Of a DNA stretch of 64,000 nt, positions 1 through 7,889 are shown piece by piece. This stretch comes from Arthrobacter oryzae. GTDB lineage: Bacteria > Actinomycetota > Actinomycetes > Actinomycetales > Micrococcaceae. Location: contig NZ_RBIR01000005.1 of the NCBI RefSeq assembly GCF_003634095.1, positions 186,001 through 250,000 on the forward strand, in the 5' to 3' direction. Position 1 is the stretch's first letter, and every line of letters begins with the position of its first letter. The notes under the pieces were generated by a model, which was given only the letters and a program-made list of their open reading frames with translations, was not told the origin of the DNA and did no database searches. Position numbers and translations under genes: made by a program.

Positions 1-1
1 C

Positions 2-130
2 CCGGACAGGGCAGGGCCGGACGGCGCGGCGGCCGCAGCCGGGCCGGCCGGCGTCGCCGTGGAATGGGACAGGGTTCCTGGGGCCTGGTCTGTGAACGTC
101 ATGGCTCAACTTTCCCGTCGGCCGATATGA
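2..130 (+). CDS. possible C-terminal end of a truncated gene
   Basis: The second forward frame is open from the window edge to a TGA at 128-130. It encodes about 42 residues ending in GVAVEWDRVPGAWSVNVMAQ plus six more. The Ala/Gly/Pro-rich start and W/V-rich end look like a protein C-terminus, and it would run convergently toward the gene at 267-1073 with a shared hairpin between. The first frame is also open, so the frame choice is uncertain. No function can be assigned. Confidence 0.3.
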   Translation, partial: PDRAGPDGAAAAAGPAGVAVEWDRVPGAWSVNVMAQLSRRPI

Positions 131-193
131 GGGCTTTAGGGTCAAGCTGTGCGGGGGCTGTGGAACTTTTCCGGTCCAGGCTTGCGAGCGCAC

Positions 194-228
194 AGGAGGC
201 CCCGGATCGCGTGGATCCGGGGCCTCCT
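194..228. terminator. bidirectional terminator hairpin
   Basis: A perfect 15-bp inverted repeat (194-208 with 214-228, 5-nt loop) lies between the partial forward gene and the end of the reverse gene at 267. There is no clear T-run on either side, which is common for actinobacterial terminators. Confidence 0.7.
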
Positions 229-266
229 CGTGTTCTGCTGGCTAGGCTGGGCTGGCTGGTGCCGGC

Positions 267-1073
267 TTAGTACCAGTTGTGCGCGTAGTGGAAGTCCAGT
301 GCGCCGCAGGGTGAACCGTAGCGGGACTTGACGTAGTTCAGGCCCCAGTTGATCTGGGTCCGGTAGTTGGTCATGTAGTCCGCGCCGGCGCTCGCCATCT
401 TCGAGGCAGGCAGGGACTGAACCACGCCGTAGGCGCCGCTGCTGGCGTTCGTGGCGGTGGTCTTCCAGTCCGATTCCTTGGTCCAGAGCTTCTGCAGGCA
501 CTGCATCTGGTCCGGGGCCCACCCATAGTTGCCCAGCTGGGCGGCGGCGTAAGCCTGCGCGCCGGCGGGGTCGTCGACGGCGACCGGTGCCGGTGCCGGT
601 GCCGGTGCTTGAACCGGGGCCGGGGCGGGGGCCGGGGTGTGAGAGGGAGCAGGCGCGGGGGCCGGTGCGTGGGCAGGCGCGGGTGCCGGAGAGGCGGCGG
701 GCGCGGGAGCCGGCGCGGCGGCCGGCTTGGCCGCCGGGGCCGCGCTGCTGGTCGCCGGCGTCGTGGACCCAGCGACCTGGACCCGTTCAAAGTTGAGCTT
801 GGCCAGCGGATCCGTACTGGTGACGGCCTGGGCGTCCGCAACGTTCGCTGCGCGGGCGCCCGGCTCTGCAGCCTGGCTGGCTGCGCCGCCCCCCACCAGC
901 ATTGCGCCGGCGACGGCGACGACGGCGGCACGGTGGCCGGTGATGCCGAGTGCGCCGGCCAGCCGCGACAGGGCGGACGCCTGACGCTTGGCCGGGTTGG
1001 CGCGGTGGCGCGACTTGGCGGCGGGGGAATGCGAAACGCCGTCAGGGCGCGTTTGTACCTGGGATTCAGTCAT
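267..1073 (-). CDS. secreted lytic transglycosylase-like protein
   Basis: The 268-residue protein is exported and probably cleaves or remodels peptidoglycan. A basic N-terminus is followed by a hydrophobic signal segment at about 48-69. A long Ala/Pro linker of (AP)n repeats spans about 110-170, typical of a wall-spanning spacer. The C-terminal 90 residues form a transglycosylase-like domain with KESDW (candidate catalytic Glu200) and a later Gly/Tyr/Gln-rich stretch, as in resuscitation-factor-like and APF-type proteins. The start is ATG at 1071-1073, just after a c-di-AMP riboswitch. Wall hydrolases of this kind are established targets of that riboswitch class in actinobacteria. Exact bond specificity cannot be told from sequence. 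Confidence 0.85.
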   Translation of the reverse strand: MTESQVQTRPDGVSHSPAAKSRHRANPAKRQASALSRLAGALGITGHRAAVVAVAGAMLVGGGAASQAAEPGARAANVADAQAVTSTDPLAKLNFERVQVAGSTTPATSSAAPAAKPAAAPAPAPAASPAPAPAHAPAPAPAPSHTPAPAPAPVQAPAPAPAPVAVDDPAGAQAYAAAQLGNYGWAPDQMQCLQKLWTKESDWKTTATNASSGAYGVVQSLPASKMASAGADYMTNYRTQINWGLNYVKSRYGSPCGALDFHYAHNWY

Positions 1074-1078
1074 GATCG

Positions 1079-1262
1079 CCTCTCAACGCCTGCGGAGTTA
1101 GCTGTCGGGTTCGGATGAGGTCATCCGGCCGCACGGAATATCACGTGTCGGCTTCACCCCAAGGGCGCATGTGTGCAGAATGCCCGGGAACTCTGGGTCC
1201 CCCGCCTCTGCCTGGTCAATCGGAATCCGGGAAGCGGCAGAGTTTGGCGTCCATCCGGATAT
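1079..1262 (-). promoter_or_regulatory. ydaO/yuaA-type c-di-AMP riboswitch
   Basis: The minus-strand leader of the 267-1073 gene carries the conserved blocks of the ydaO class in order: CGCCAAACTCTGCCG near 1235-1250, GGGGGACCCAGAG near 1193-1207, TTGGGGTGAAGCCG near 1149-1163, and the 3' block CCGAACCCGACAGCTAAC followed by GCAGGCGTTGAGAGG ending near 1079. This matches the layout known from Streptomyces rpf-type leaders, where c-di-AMP binding turns expression off. A weak CRP-like sequence (1326-1341, reverse strand) lies upstream and may belong to the promoter. The class is established; the ligand here is inferred from it. Confidence 0.9.
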
Positions 1263-1415
1263 GCGGCACCGATGGGCGGCGCACTCCATCGACGCTACAC
1301 GACCCCGGCGCTTAAGTCACATTTCGGTAACAGGAGTCACAGTGGCGGAGTGTCGTCTTGCGCCGGATTCGCCGGCACTCCAAGGAGCGGCGGCTGCCGG
1401 CGGTCCCGTGGCCGG

Positions 1416-3038
1416 CTAGGCCGACGGCGGCGTGGCCGGAAGCCGCACTGCGAACTCCGTGCGCCCGGGCCGCGAGGTGACCTCCACGGTGCCGCCGTGG
1501 GCTTCCACGATGGACTGGACGATCGACAAGCCCAAGCCGCTCGTGCCTTCGGAGGCCGGCGCAGCTCCCCGGGCCGCCCCGCGCGGGCTGCCGGAGGCGG
1601 CGCCTGAAGCGCTGCCGAAGCGGGACCCGGCAGCGGAACCGGACCGGGCCCCCGCCGTCGCGACTACGGGCTGGGCGGTGGCGGCAGGATTGGTGCGCGC
1701 GGCATCGGCCCGGGCAAAGCGGGCGAAGACCCGGCCGAGGAATTCGGGGGCGATGCCGCTGCCGTTGTCCGTCACGCTGACCACGGCGCTGCCGTCGGCC
1801 GAGCGCATGACGCCGGTGACCACCGTGGTCCCGGGCTCCGTGTGCTTGCGCGCGTTGGACAGGAGGTTGGCCAGGACCTGCTGCAGCTGGGTCGCATCCC
1901 CGCGCACCACTACGGGCTCGTCCGGGAGTTCGAGCTGCCAGGTGCGGTCCGGGGCCATGACTTTCTCATCGCTGACCGTCTCGATGGCCAGTTGGGTGAG
2001 GTCGACGTCGGTGACCCTGAGCGGTTGCCCTTCATCCAGCCGTGCCAGCAGCAGCAGGTCCTCCACCAGGGTGGTCATCCGTTCAGACTGGCTTTGCACG
2101 CGGGCGAGGGATTTCTCGCCGTCGGGCGTGAAGTGCTCTGTCATCCGCATCAGCTCGGTATAGCCGCGGATGGCCGTGAGCGGGGTGCGGAGTTCGTGTG
2201 AGGCGTCCGCGACGAACTGCCGCACCTTCATCTCGCTCTCCTGCCGCGCCTCGAGGGCGTTGGAGACGTTGTCCAGCATCTGGTTCAGGGCGTAGCCGAC
2301 GCTGCCAACCTCGGTGCCGGGGTGGGCGGCGGATGCCGGGACACGCACCCCGAGGGCCACCTCGCCGGCGTCGAGCGGGAGGCGGGAGACCTTGGTGGCA
2401 ACCTCGGAGAGCTGTTCCAGCGGCTTCATGGTCCGCCGGATCACGGCCGTGCCGGCGAGGCCGATCAGCACCAGGCCGCCGGCAGAGACCACGGCCATGG
2501 TCCAGACGAGCGACGCCAGGGTGTTTTGCTTTTCTTCCAGCGGAAGCCCGGTGACAATGATGTCGCCATAGGGGGCGCGCACGGCCATTAGCCGGTAGGC
2601 GCCGGCCGAGAGGGTCCGGTCCACGGGCACACCGTTCGGGGTGAGCGCCAGGAGGACGGCGTTGTCATTCGGGGACAGACTCTTGCGGGTGGCATCACCG
2701 GCCAGGAAGCCGGGGTTGCTGACCACCCCGTCCCTGATCCGGGCGTTGAGGGTCCCGACGCCCTGCCCTCTGGCCTCGAGCGGGTCAGGGCGCGGGCCTG
2801 AATCGTCGGAGGAGGGCCGGCCGAATTCGCTCGAGCGGTGGGAGGCCTGGCCCAGCTGGGTGTCGAGCTGTCGGGTCAGGAACAGGTCCATGGAGGCGTA
2901 GCTGAACAGGCCCACCGCGCCGCAGATCGCCACGAGCAGCGCCATGGCGACCAGAACCAGGCGGGTGCGCAAATGCCAGGTGGAGGGGTTGCGCCAATCG
3001 CGCCCGGGGGCGCGGATTACGCCGGAAAGTGAGGGCAC
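1416..3038 (-). CDS. two-component sensor histidine kinase
   Basis: The 540-residue membrane kinase starts at GTG 3038, four bases after the response-regulator gene, so the pair is an operon. Membrane helices lie at about 26-50 and 176-200 and flank an extracytoplasmic sensor region. A HAMP-like linker follows. The HisKA motif is SHELRTP with phospho-acceptor His281. The HATPase has an N-box near Asn395, a D-N-G box at 424 and GLGLSIV at 501. About 50 low-complexity Ala/Gly/Ser/Arg residues (about 447-497) are inserted in the ATP-lid between the G1 region and GLGL, which is unusual. Overall organisation resembles TrcS/TcrY-type kinases. The signal is unknown. Confidence 0.93.
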   Translation of the reverse strand: MPSLSGVIRAPGRDWRNPSTWHLRTRLVLVAMALLVAICGAVGLFSYASMDLFLTRQLDTQLGQASHRSSEFGRPSSDDSGPRPDPLEARGQGVGTLNARIRDGVVSNPGFLAGDATRKSLSPNDNAVLLALTPNGVPVDRTLSAGAYRLMAVRAPYGDIIVTGLPLEEKQNTLASLVWTMAVVSAGGLVLIGLAGTAVIRRTMKPLEQLSEVATKVSRLPLDAGEVALGVRVPASAAHPGTEVGSVGYALNQMLDNVSNALEARQESEMKVRQFVADASHELRTPLTAIRGYTELMRMTEHFTPDGEKSLARVQSQSERMTTLVEDLLLLARLDEGQPLRVTDVDLTQLAIETVSDEKVMAPDRTWQLELPDEPVVVRGDATQLQQVLANLLSNARKHTEPGTTVVTGVMRSADGSAVVSVTDNGSGIAPEFLGRVFARFARADAARTNPAATAQPVVATAGARSGSAAGSRFGSASGAASGSPRGAARGAAPASEGTSGLGLSIVQSIVEAHGGTVEVTSRPGRTEFAVRLPATPPSA

Positions 3039-3041
3039 GGA

Positions 3042-3782
3042 TCAGTCCGCCGGTTTCAGGACGTAGCCGGCGCCGCGCACCGTGTGGATCATGGGCGCAT
3101 GGTTGGCGTCGAGCTTCTTGCGGAGGTAGGAAATGTACAGTTCCACGATGTTCGCCTGCCCGCCGAAGTCATAATCCCAGACCCGGTCCAGGATCTGGGC
3201 TTTGCTGATGACCCGCTTGGGGTTTTCCATGAGGTAGCGCAGCAGTTCGAACTGCGTGGCAGTCAGGTGCAGCTCCTCGCCGCCACGGGTGACTTCACGG
3301 GTGTCGACATTGAGCACAAGGTCCCCCACCACGAGTTCGGCCGTGTCCATGGCGGCCACCCCGGAGCGCTGGACCAGCCGATGCAGGCGCAGCAGGACTT
3401 CCTCCATGCTGAAGGGCTTCGTGACGTAGTCATCGCCGCCGGCTGCCAGGCCCGTGATGCGGTCCTGAACGGCATCCTTGGCCGTGAGGAACAGCGCCGG
3501 CACCTCCGGCGCGAACGCGCGGATCCTGCTGAGTAGCTCGACGCCGTCGAACCCGGGGAGCATGACGTCCAGGACCAGCACGTCGGGGCGGAAATCCTTG
3601 GCAATCCGGACCGCTTCGGGGCCGTCCGCCGCCACGGCCACGGACCAGCCGGCCATCCGCAGGCCCATGCTCATGAGCTCGGAGAGGCTGGGCTCATCGT
3701 CCACAACCAGGGCGCGGATGGGCGAGCCGTCCGGATGCGTGAGCTGGGGAAGGTTGTTGGTCATGGAGTGCGAAGTGGCCAT
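3042..3782 (-). CDS. OmpR/PhoB-family response regulator
   Basis: The 246-residue protein has a receiver domain (about 22-135) with acidic pocket Asp28/Asp29, phospho-acceptor Asp72 in LVLDVMLPG and conserved Lys122. A C-terminal winged-helix domain (about 150-244) ends in RTVRGAGYVLKPAD-like sequence (here HTVRGAGYVLK). It is the partner of the kinase directly downstream. The start may be ATG 3782 or the internal ATG six codons later. A 16-bp direct repeat upstream of the divergent gene at 4041 is a candidate target. Confidence 0.94.
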   Translation of the reverse strand: MATSHSMTNNLPQLTHPDGSPIRALVVDDEPSLSELMSMGLRMAGWSVAVAADGPEAVRIAKDFRPDVLVLDVMLPGFDGVELLSRIRAFAPEVPALFLTAKDAVQDRITGLAAGGDDYVTKPFSMEEVLLRLHRLVQRSGVAAMDTAELVVGDLVLNVDTREVTRGGEELHLTATQFELLRYLMENPKRVISKAQILDRVWDYDFGGQANIVELYISYLRKKLDANHAPMIHTVRGAGYVLKPAD

Positions 3783-3921
3783 TGGACAACTCTCCGATCT
3801 GCCGGTTAGGCGGGGCTTTGGGGACCCTGTGCGGCACCTGTGAATCCCAGCCTAGCGAGCTGGACGCCTCTCCGGGGCCCTGCCGGACTCCATTGGCGAA
3901 ACTTGCGGCAGGTCCTCGGCC

Positions 3922-3953
3922 GCACGGAAGGTCACGGGCACGGAAGGTCACAG
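3922..3953 (+). repeat. two 16-bp direct repeats, candidate operator
   Basis: GCACGGAAGGTCACGG is followed at once by GCACGGAAGGTCACAG and then a third partial GCACGG. The repeats lie between the divergent response-regulator gene and the membrane protein at 4041. OmpR-type regulators bind direct repeats, so this is a candidate autoregulatory site, by inference only. Confidence 0.4.
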
Positions 3954-4040
3954 GCACGGCTGCCGGGCCGCACAGCCCAGGCACAGGATCGCTCAGCACG
4001 CTGGGGTGAACACCGATCCGCACCCTGAAGGAGAAACATC

Positions 4041-4994
4041 ATGAGCGGTCAGCATCCCGGAACCGGTTCCGGAGCAGCCCCCGAGCCCACCGTCCGCACC
4101 ACGCCGGCGCCCGTGCCGGTGAGCACACCCCCCGGGGCCGGGCAGGGCGACGCCGGGTACTACCACCCCGCATACTCCGACGCCGGGCAGCGCGACGCAG
4201 GGTACTCCGACGCAGGGCAGCCGGCGCCGGCCACGCCCTCCGGCTGGGGCGCGCCGCCCCCGGCGTCCCCCTATACGGCGCCGTCCCCGGGCTGGGGCAT
4301 GCCCCGGCAGGAGCCCTCGGCGCCCTCGGACGCAGCGGGCTGGGGTGCGCCGGGAGCGTTTCCCAAATCACCCGGCACGGCCAGGCCCTGGACGCCGCGG
4401 CGCGGACTTGCCGTCGCCGGAGCCGCGGCAGTCCTGGCGGTCGGCGCCGGCGTGGGGGTCTACGCGCTGACCTCAAGTTCAGCTGCAGCCAACGGAACGG
4501 CGCTTGGCGCGGCAGGCGGTGCGGCCGGAGGGCAAGGCGCGGGCGGCCAGGGTTTCGCCCCGGGGATGCCCGGCTCCGCGCAGGGGGGAATCGCCGGCGG
4601 CGGGGTGGCCGGGCAGGGCGGCCGCGGCGACTTCGCGGCTGGCGGCATGGGCGGCGGACTTTCCGCGGCCGTGCATGCCGAATACGTGGTGCTGCAGGGA
4701 AGTTCGTACACCACCATGGCAGAACAAATCGGCACGGTCAGCGAGGTCAGCTCGTCCTCCGTCACGGTCAAGAGCAGTGACGGTTTCACCCGCAGCTATG
4801 CGCTCGGCAGCGACGTGGTGGTGAGTAATCTGCAGCAGCGCCGCCAGCAGGCCGGCGGCACGGGCACCCAGTTAAGCGTGGCGGACATCGTCGCCGGCGG
4901 GACAATACGGATCGTGGCGGCCAAGGACGGCTCAGGCTACACCGCAGAATCCGTGATGGTTGTGGCGGCTACTTCCACCGGCCAGACCAACTGA
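4041..4994 (+). CDS. membrane-anchored protein with Pro/Gly-rich cytoplasmic region
   Basis: The 317-residue protein starts at ATG 4041 behind the strong site GAAGGAG. Residues 1-110 are Pro/Gly/Ala-rich with imperfect YSDAGQ repeats. One membrane helix lies at about 117-137. A Gly-rich spacer follows, then a compact outer domain (about 215-317) rich in Val/Ser/Thr, with the TMAEQIGTVSEVSSSSVTVK-type pattern of DUF5666-like beta domains. It is divergent from the two-component pair, the usual place for a target or sensor accessory. Molecular function is not known. Confidence 0.8.
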   Translation: MSGQHPGTGSGAAPEPTVRTTPAPVPVSTPPGAGQGDAGYYHPAYSDAGQRDAGYSDAGQPAPATPSGWGAPPPASPYTAPSPGWGMPRQEPSAPSDAAGWGAPGAFPKSPGTARPWTPRRGLAVAGAAAVLAVGAGVGVYALTSSSAAANGTALGAAGGAAGGQGAGGQGFAPGMPGSAQGGIAGGGVAGQGGRGDFAAGGMGGGLSAAVHAEYVVLQGSSYTTMAEQIGTVSEVSSSSVTVKSSDGFTRSYALGSDVVVSNLQQRRQQAGGTGTQLSVADIVAGGTIRIVAAKDGSGYTAESVMVVAATSTGQTN

Positions 4995-5006
4995 ATGCTC
5001 CGCGCG

Positions 5007-5047
5007 GGTCATGCCCGCGGACTCCGGCGGGTCCGGCGGGCATGACC
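5007..5047 (+). terminator. hairpin terminator after the 4041-4994 gene
   Basis: Perfect 12-bp arms (5007-5018 GGTCATGCCCGC with 5036-5047) close a 17-nt loop 13 nt after the stop codon. No T-run is present. Confidence 0.6.
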
Positions 5048-5536
5048 ACTCCGTGGACACCGTCGGGGCGGGGCGGCGAGGCCCCGGTTTTGCTGAAATG
5101 CGATGCTGTGAATCATTTCCGGACATCAACTGCCTCATCCGAACAAAATTCGGCGCAGTGGGCTTTTGGGCAACCCTCCCGGAAAAACAGTTGTTATTTT
5201 ATTACACGGGCAGAATTGTGACTTGCGCTACAATTCGGGAATCCGTCTCACTATGTGGGACCCGGAGTCCATTGTTACTTGCACGTTCGCATTGTTACGT
5301 TGCACACTTCAATTGTGAACAAGAACTCAACAGCATCTGCAGACGCAGCGTCCTGGATCAGCACACCCGCTGATACCGAGATGCGCTGTTGTCGAATGCA
5401 CGCCTAACTCTCACACCCCAAGAGTTTCAGGCATTCGCCCCCCAGCCCAGAGTCGGGCGCCCCTCCCCAGTTTTCATTGCGGGGAAAGTAGCATTCGAGC
5501 CGCGATGACGGCCATTCACATTGAGGTAAGCATTCC
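5048..5536 (+). promoter_or_regulatory. long AT-rich regulatory region before the orphan winged-helix gene
   Basis: This 490-bp gene-free stretch is far more AT-rich than its surroundings. It contains recurring ATTGT(G/T)AC elements: ATTGTGACTTGCGC at 5215, ATTGTTACTTGCAC at 5271, ATTGTTACGTTGCAC at 5291 and ATTGTGAAC at 5312. The last three start 20-21 bp apart, about two helical turns. GAATTGT (5213) also forms an inverted repeat with ACAATTC (5230). It is probably the operator and promoter region of the gene at 5537. The bound protein is unknown; autoregulation is the simplest guess. Confidence 0.5.
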
Positions 5537-6397
5537 ATGTCAGTTGCATCCGGATACGTCCACATCTCCGTCCGTAACGCCAGCAAGGCCGGCCAGGCCT
5601 CCGGCATCCGCCAGGGCTTTGGCGGCCGCTCCGCATTCGCCCCCGCCGGATCCGCGGGCAGCTTCCCGGCTCCCGGATATGCAGCACAGGGATACAACCC
5701 TGACTCCTACGGCCAGCTCCGCGCCGTTCCGCCCGCCCCCGCCACTGCGCCCACGCCTGTGATTGCCCCGGGCTCCGGCCCCGTGCGTCCGGCCCCCAGC
5801 GACAACGTCGCCCGCGGTTTTGTCCTCTACATGGGGATTGATGAGGAAACCGCGGCTGCTGCCGGCACCTCGATTGCCAAGCTGGCCCAGGAGATCCGGG
5901 CCTATGCCCAGTCGCTCGTAGCCGGCGCCGAAAGCTACGCTGCCGTCGCCGTCGCGCCGGCCAGCGCCCCGGGTTCCGCCCTCGACGTCGTCCGCTCGAC
6001 CTTCGGCGACCCCACTGCCGGCGCCCGCCAGCGCACCGAGGCGGCGCGCCTGCAGCAGCCTCAGGATCCGAGGCCTTCCGGCGTGCTGATCGACCTTGCC
6101 CGCCGTGAGGTGCACCTCGACGGCGAGTCCCTGAACCTGACGTTCAAGGAATTCGAACTCCTGAACTACCTCGTGGAGAACGGCACCCGCACCGTGGGCC
6201 GCGATGAACTCCTCGAGGGCCTGTGGCGGAACGCCGAGGAGGTCCCGAACGAGCGGACGATCGACGTCCACATCCGCCGCCTCCGTTCCAAGCTCGGCCG
6301 TCTCGCCAACACGGTGCGCACCGTGCGCGGCCAGGGCTACCGGTTCTACGAGCACCCCGAAGTTGTGGTTTGGGCCGCTCCGGAATACTCCATCTAG
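5537..6397 (+). CDS. orphan winged-helix (OmpR/PhoB-type DNA-binding) regulator
   Basis: The 286-residue protein starts at ATG 5537 with GAGGTAAG upstream. Residues 1-90 are low-complexity Ala/Gly/Pro-rich. Residues 91-160 form a small Ala-rich domain that is not a receiver: no aspartate pocket or phospho-acceptor motif is seen. Residues 182-272 are a clear OmpR-type winged helix (LTFKEFELLNYLVENG, then ERTIDVHIRRLRSKLG and VRTVRGQGYRF). No kinase gene is adjacent. It probably acts without phosphorylation and may bind the direct repeats upstream. Target genes are unknown. Confidence 0.88.
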   Translation: MSVASGYVHISVRNASKAGQASGIRQGFGGRSAFAPAGSAGSFPAPGYAAQGYNPDSYGQLRAVPPAPATAPTPVIAPGSGPVRPAPSDNVARGFVLYMGIDEETAAAAGTSIAKLAQEIRAYAQSLVAGAESYAAVAVAPASAPGSALDVVRSTFGDPTAGARQRTEAARLQQPQDPRPSGVLIDLARREVHLDGESLNLTFKEFELLNYLVENGTRTVGRDELLEGLWRNAEEVPNERTIDVHIRRLRSKLGRLANTVRTVRGQGYRFYEHPEVVVWAAPEYSI

Positions 6398-6411
6398 CCT
6401 GAGCATCACGC

Positions 6412-6446
6412 AAAGCGTCCGTCCCTGCAAAAGGGACGGGCGCTTT
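6412..6446 (+). terminator. terminator after winged-helix gene
   Basis: A 14-bp stem with one G-T pair (6412-6425 with 6433-6446, loop TGCAAAA) begins 15 nt after the stop codon at 6397. The stem ends in CTTTCGCTTTC. Confidence 0.8.
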
Positions 6447-6505
6447 CGCTTTCGCGGCACGATCCCCCTCGGTGCCTCCGCACGCTCGGGAGCGGGCCGC
6501 CGCAC

Positions 6506-6511
6506 TAGGAT
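6506..6511 (+). promoter_or_regulatory. -10 box, leaderless promoter of the SixA-type gene
   Basis: TAGGAT ends 6 nt before ATG 6518 and no ribosome-binding site is present, so transcription probably begins at the start codon. Confidence 0.6.
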
Positions 6512-6517
6512 TGGGTC

Positions 6518-7045
6518 ATGAGCGCCCATCACATCAAACGTCTGGTGATCATGCGGCACGCCAAGTCCGACTGGCCCGGCGGCGTCGCCGACCACGAACG
6601 GCCGCTCGAAGAGCGCGGCCACAAGGATGCCCCCGTGGCCGGAAAATGGCTGCTCAAGCACGGCATGGTCCCCGATTTCATCCTCTGTTCCAGTGCCCTC
6701 CGGACCCGCCAGACCTGCACCTGGGTTTGCCACGCCCTGGGCGACAAGGCGCCGACGCCGAAACTCGAGGACGGCCTGTACGCCGCTTCCGCCTCGCGCA
6801 TGCTGGCCGTGATCAACCATGTCCCGGACACCGTCAACACGCTCATGGTGATTTCGCACATGCCGGGCGTGCAGGATCTGGCCATGCATCTGGCGTCGCG
6901 TGATTCCGACCACGATGCCTACATGGACGCCGCGACCCGCTATCCCACCAGCGGGCTGACCATACTGGAGACGGAAAAGACCTGGGCCGAACTCGACGGG
7001 CAGGACGCCAGGCTGACCCACTTCAAAGTTCCCCGCGCCAAATAG
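6518..7045 (+). CDS. sixA: SixA-type histidine phosphatase
   Basis: The 175-residue cytoplasmic protein belongs to the short SixA branch of the histidine phosphatase superfamily, which can remove phosphate from phosphohistidine. It opens with VIMRHAKSDW (catalytic His14, Arg13), has SSALRTRQT for the second arginine and ISHMPGVQDL for the second catalytic histidine, and has the usual family length. The start is set by ATG 6518 six bases after a -10 box. The substrate phosphoprotein in this organism is not known. Confidence 0.88.
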   Translation: MSAHHIKRLVIMRHAKSDWPGGVADHERPLEERGHKDAPVAGKWLLKHGMVPDFILCSSALRTRQTCTWVCHALGDKAPTPKLEDGLYAASASRMLAVINHVPDTVNTLMVISHMPGVQDLAMHLASRDSDHDAYMDAATRYPTSGLTILETEKTWAELDGQDARLTHFKVPRAK

Positions 7046-7180
7046 CCGCCGAGCTGGGCGGATGTTCATCCCGCCCCATAGCTACCGGTTCCATTCTGCG
7101 GTTTACTGTTCCTGTTTGGTGATGTTGTTTTTACAGCGTTTGGGGCGAACGGTACAACCTAAGAGAAATGGTGGATCAAC

Positions 7181-7852
7181 GTGGATTCAGGGCAACTCGT
7201 AGGAGTCATTGTCGGCATCATCATTGTGCTGGCAATCATCGCGGTGGCAGTCATGGTCAGCCGCAGGCGCAAGGTGGCCGCGGACCGCAACCGCGCTGCC
7301 GAGATGCGTGAACAGGCCAAGGCGGACGAGCTCTCCGCGCAGGAACGTGAGGCCAAGGCGGCGCGGGCCGAAGCGGACGCGAAGGAGGCCGAGCTCGAGG
7401 CCCAGCGCCTGCGGGAGGAAGCCCGCGGCCGCCAGGAGGAAGCCGAAAAGGTCCGCTCCGGCGCGCAGGAGCAACTGCGCAAGGCCGACGAATTGGACCC
7501 GGATGTGGTCACCTCCGAACGTGACCGTGCGGCGGGGGACATGACGGCCGGCGAGAGTCCGCGGTCCGACACAGCCGCCGGCGGGCCCGTTTCTTCCGAA
7601 CCACTTCCCGCCGCGCCCGCCTCCGGCCGGCGCGCTGCCGCCGAGCCTCTTCCCGGCGAGCCTCGTCCTGCCGGGCCCACGTCCGGCGAGCCCGTTCCCG
7701 GCGAGCCTCGTCCTGCCGGGCCCACGTCCGGCGAGCCCGTTCCCGGCGAGCCCGTTCCGGGCGAGCAGGGGAGCCGCCCGGATATGCCCCGCACCGACAC
7801 CGCACAAGGTCCGGATGCCGCTCCCCGCGACGGCGGCCCACGGAACCTCTGA
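7181..7852 (+). CDS. membrane-anchored coiled-coil protein with repeat tail
   Basis: The 223-residue protein probably starts at GTG 7181. A hydrophobic helix at about 5-28 is followed by a basic RRRK stop, then a highly charged Ala/Glu/Lys/Arg-rich coiled coil (about 35-115). The tail is Pro/Gly/Glu-rich and contains a 15-residue unit (GEPRPAGPTSGEPVP) twice, then shorter GEPVP units, encoded by a 45-bp tandem repeat. It lies alone between the phosphatase and a convergent gene. Function is unknown; the tail length may vary between strains. Confidence 0.75.
   Translation: MDSGQLVGVIVGIIIVLAIIAVAVMVSRRRKVAADRNRAAEMREQAKADELSAQEREAKAARAEADAKEAELEAQRLREEARGRQEEAEKVRSGAQEQLRKADELDPDVVTSERDRAAGDMTAGESPRSDTAAGGPVSSEPLPAAPASGRRAAAEPLPGEPRPAGPTSGEPVPGEPRPAGPTSGEPVPGEPVPGEQGSRPDMPRTDTAQGPDAAPRDGGPRNL
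7667..7770 (+). repeat. in-frame 45-bp tandem repeat
   Basis: About two copies of a 45-bp unit containing CCTCGTCCTGCCGGGCCCAC are followed by two partial 15-bp units (GGCGAGCCCGTTCC). They encode the Pro/Gly-rich tail of the 7181-7852 protein. Unit length is a multiple of three, so copy-number change would keep the frame. Confidence 0.8.
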
Positions 7853-7889
7853 TTAACTTAGGCGCGAAACCGGAATCTAGCCGGGGTGC

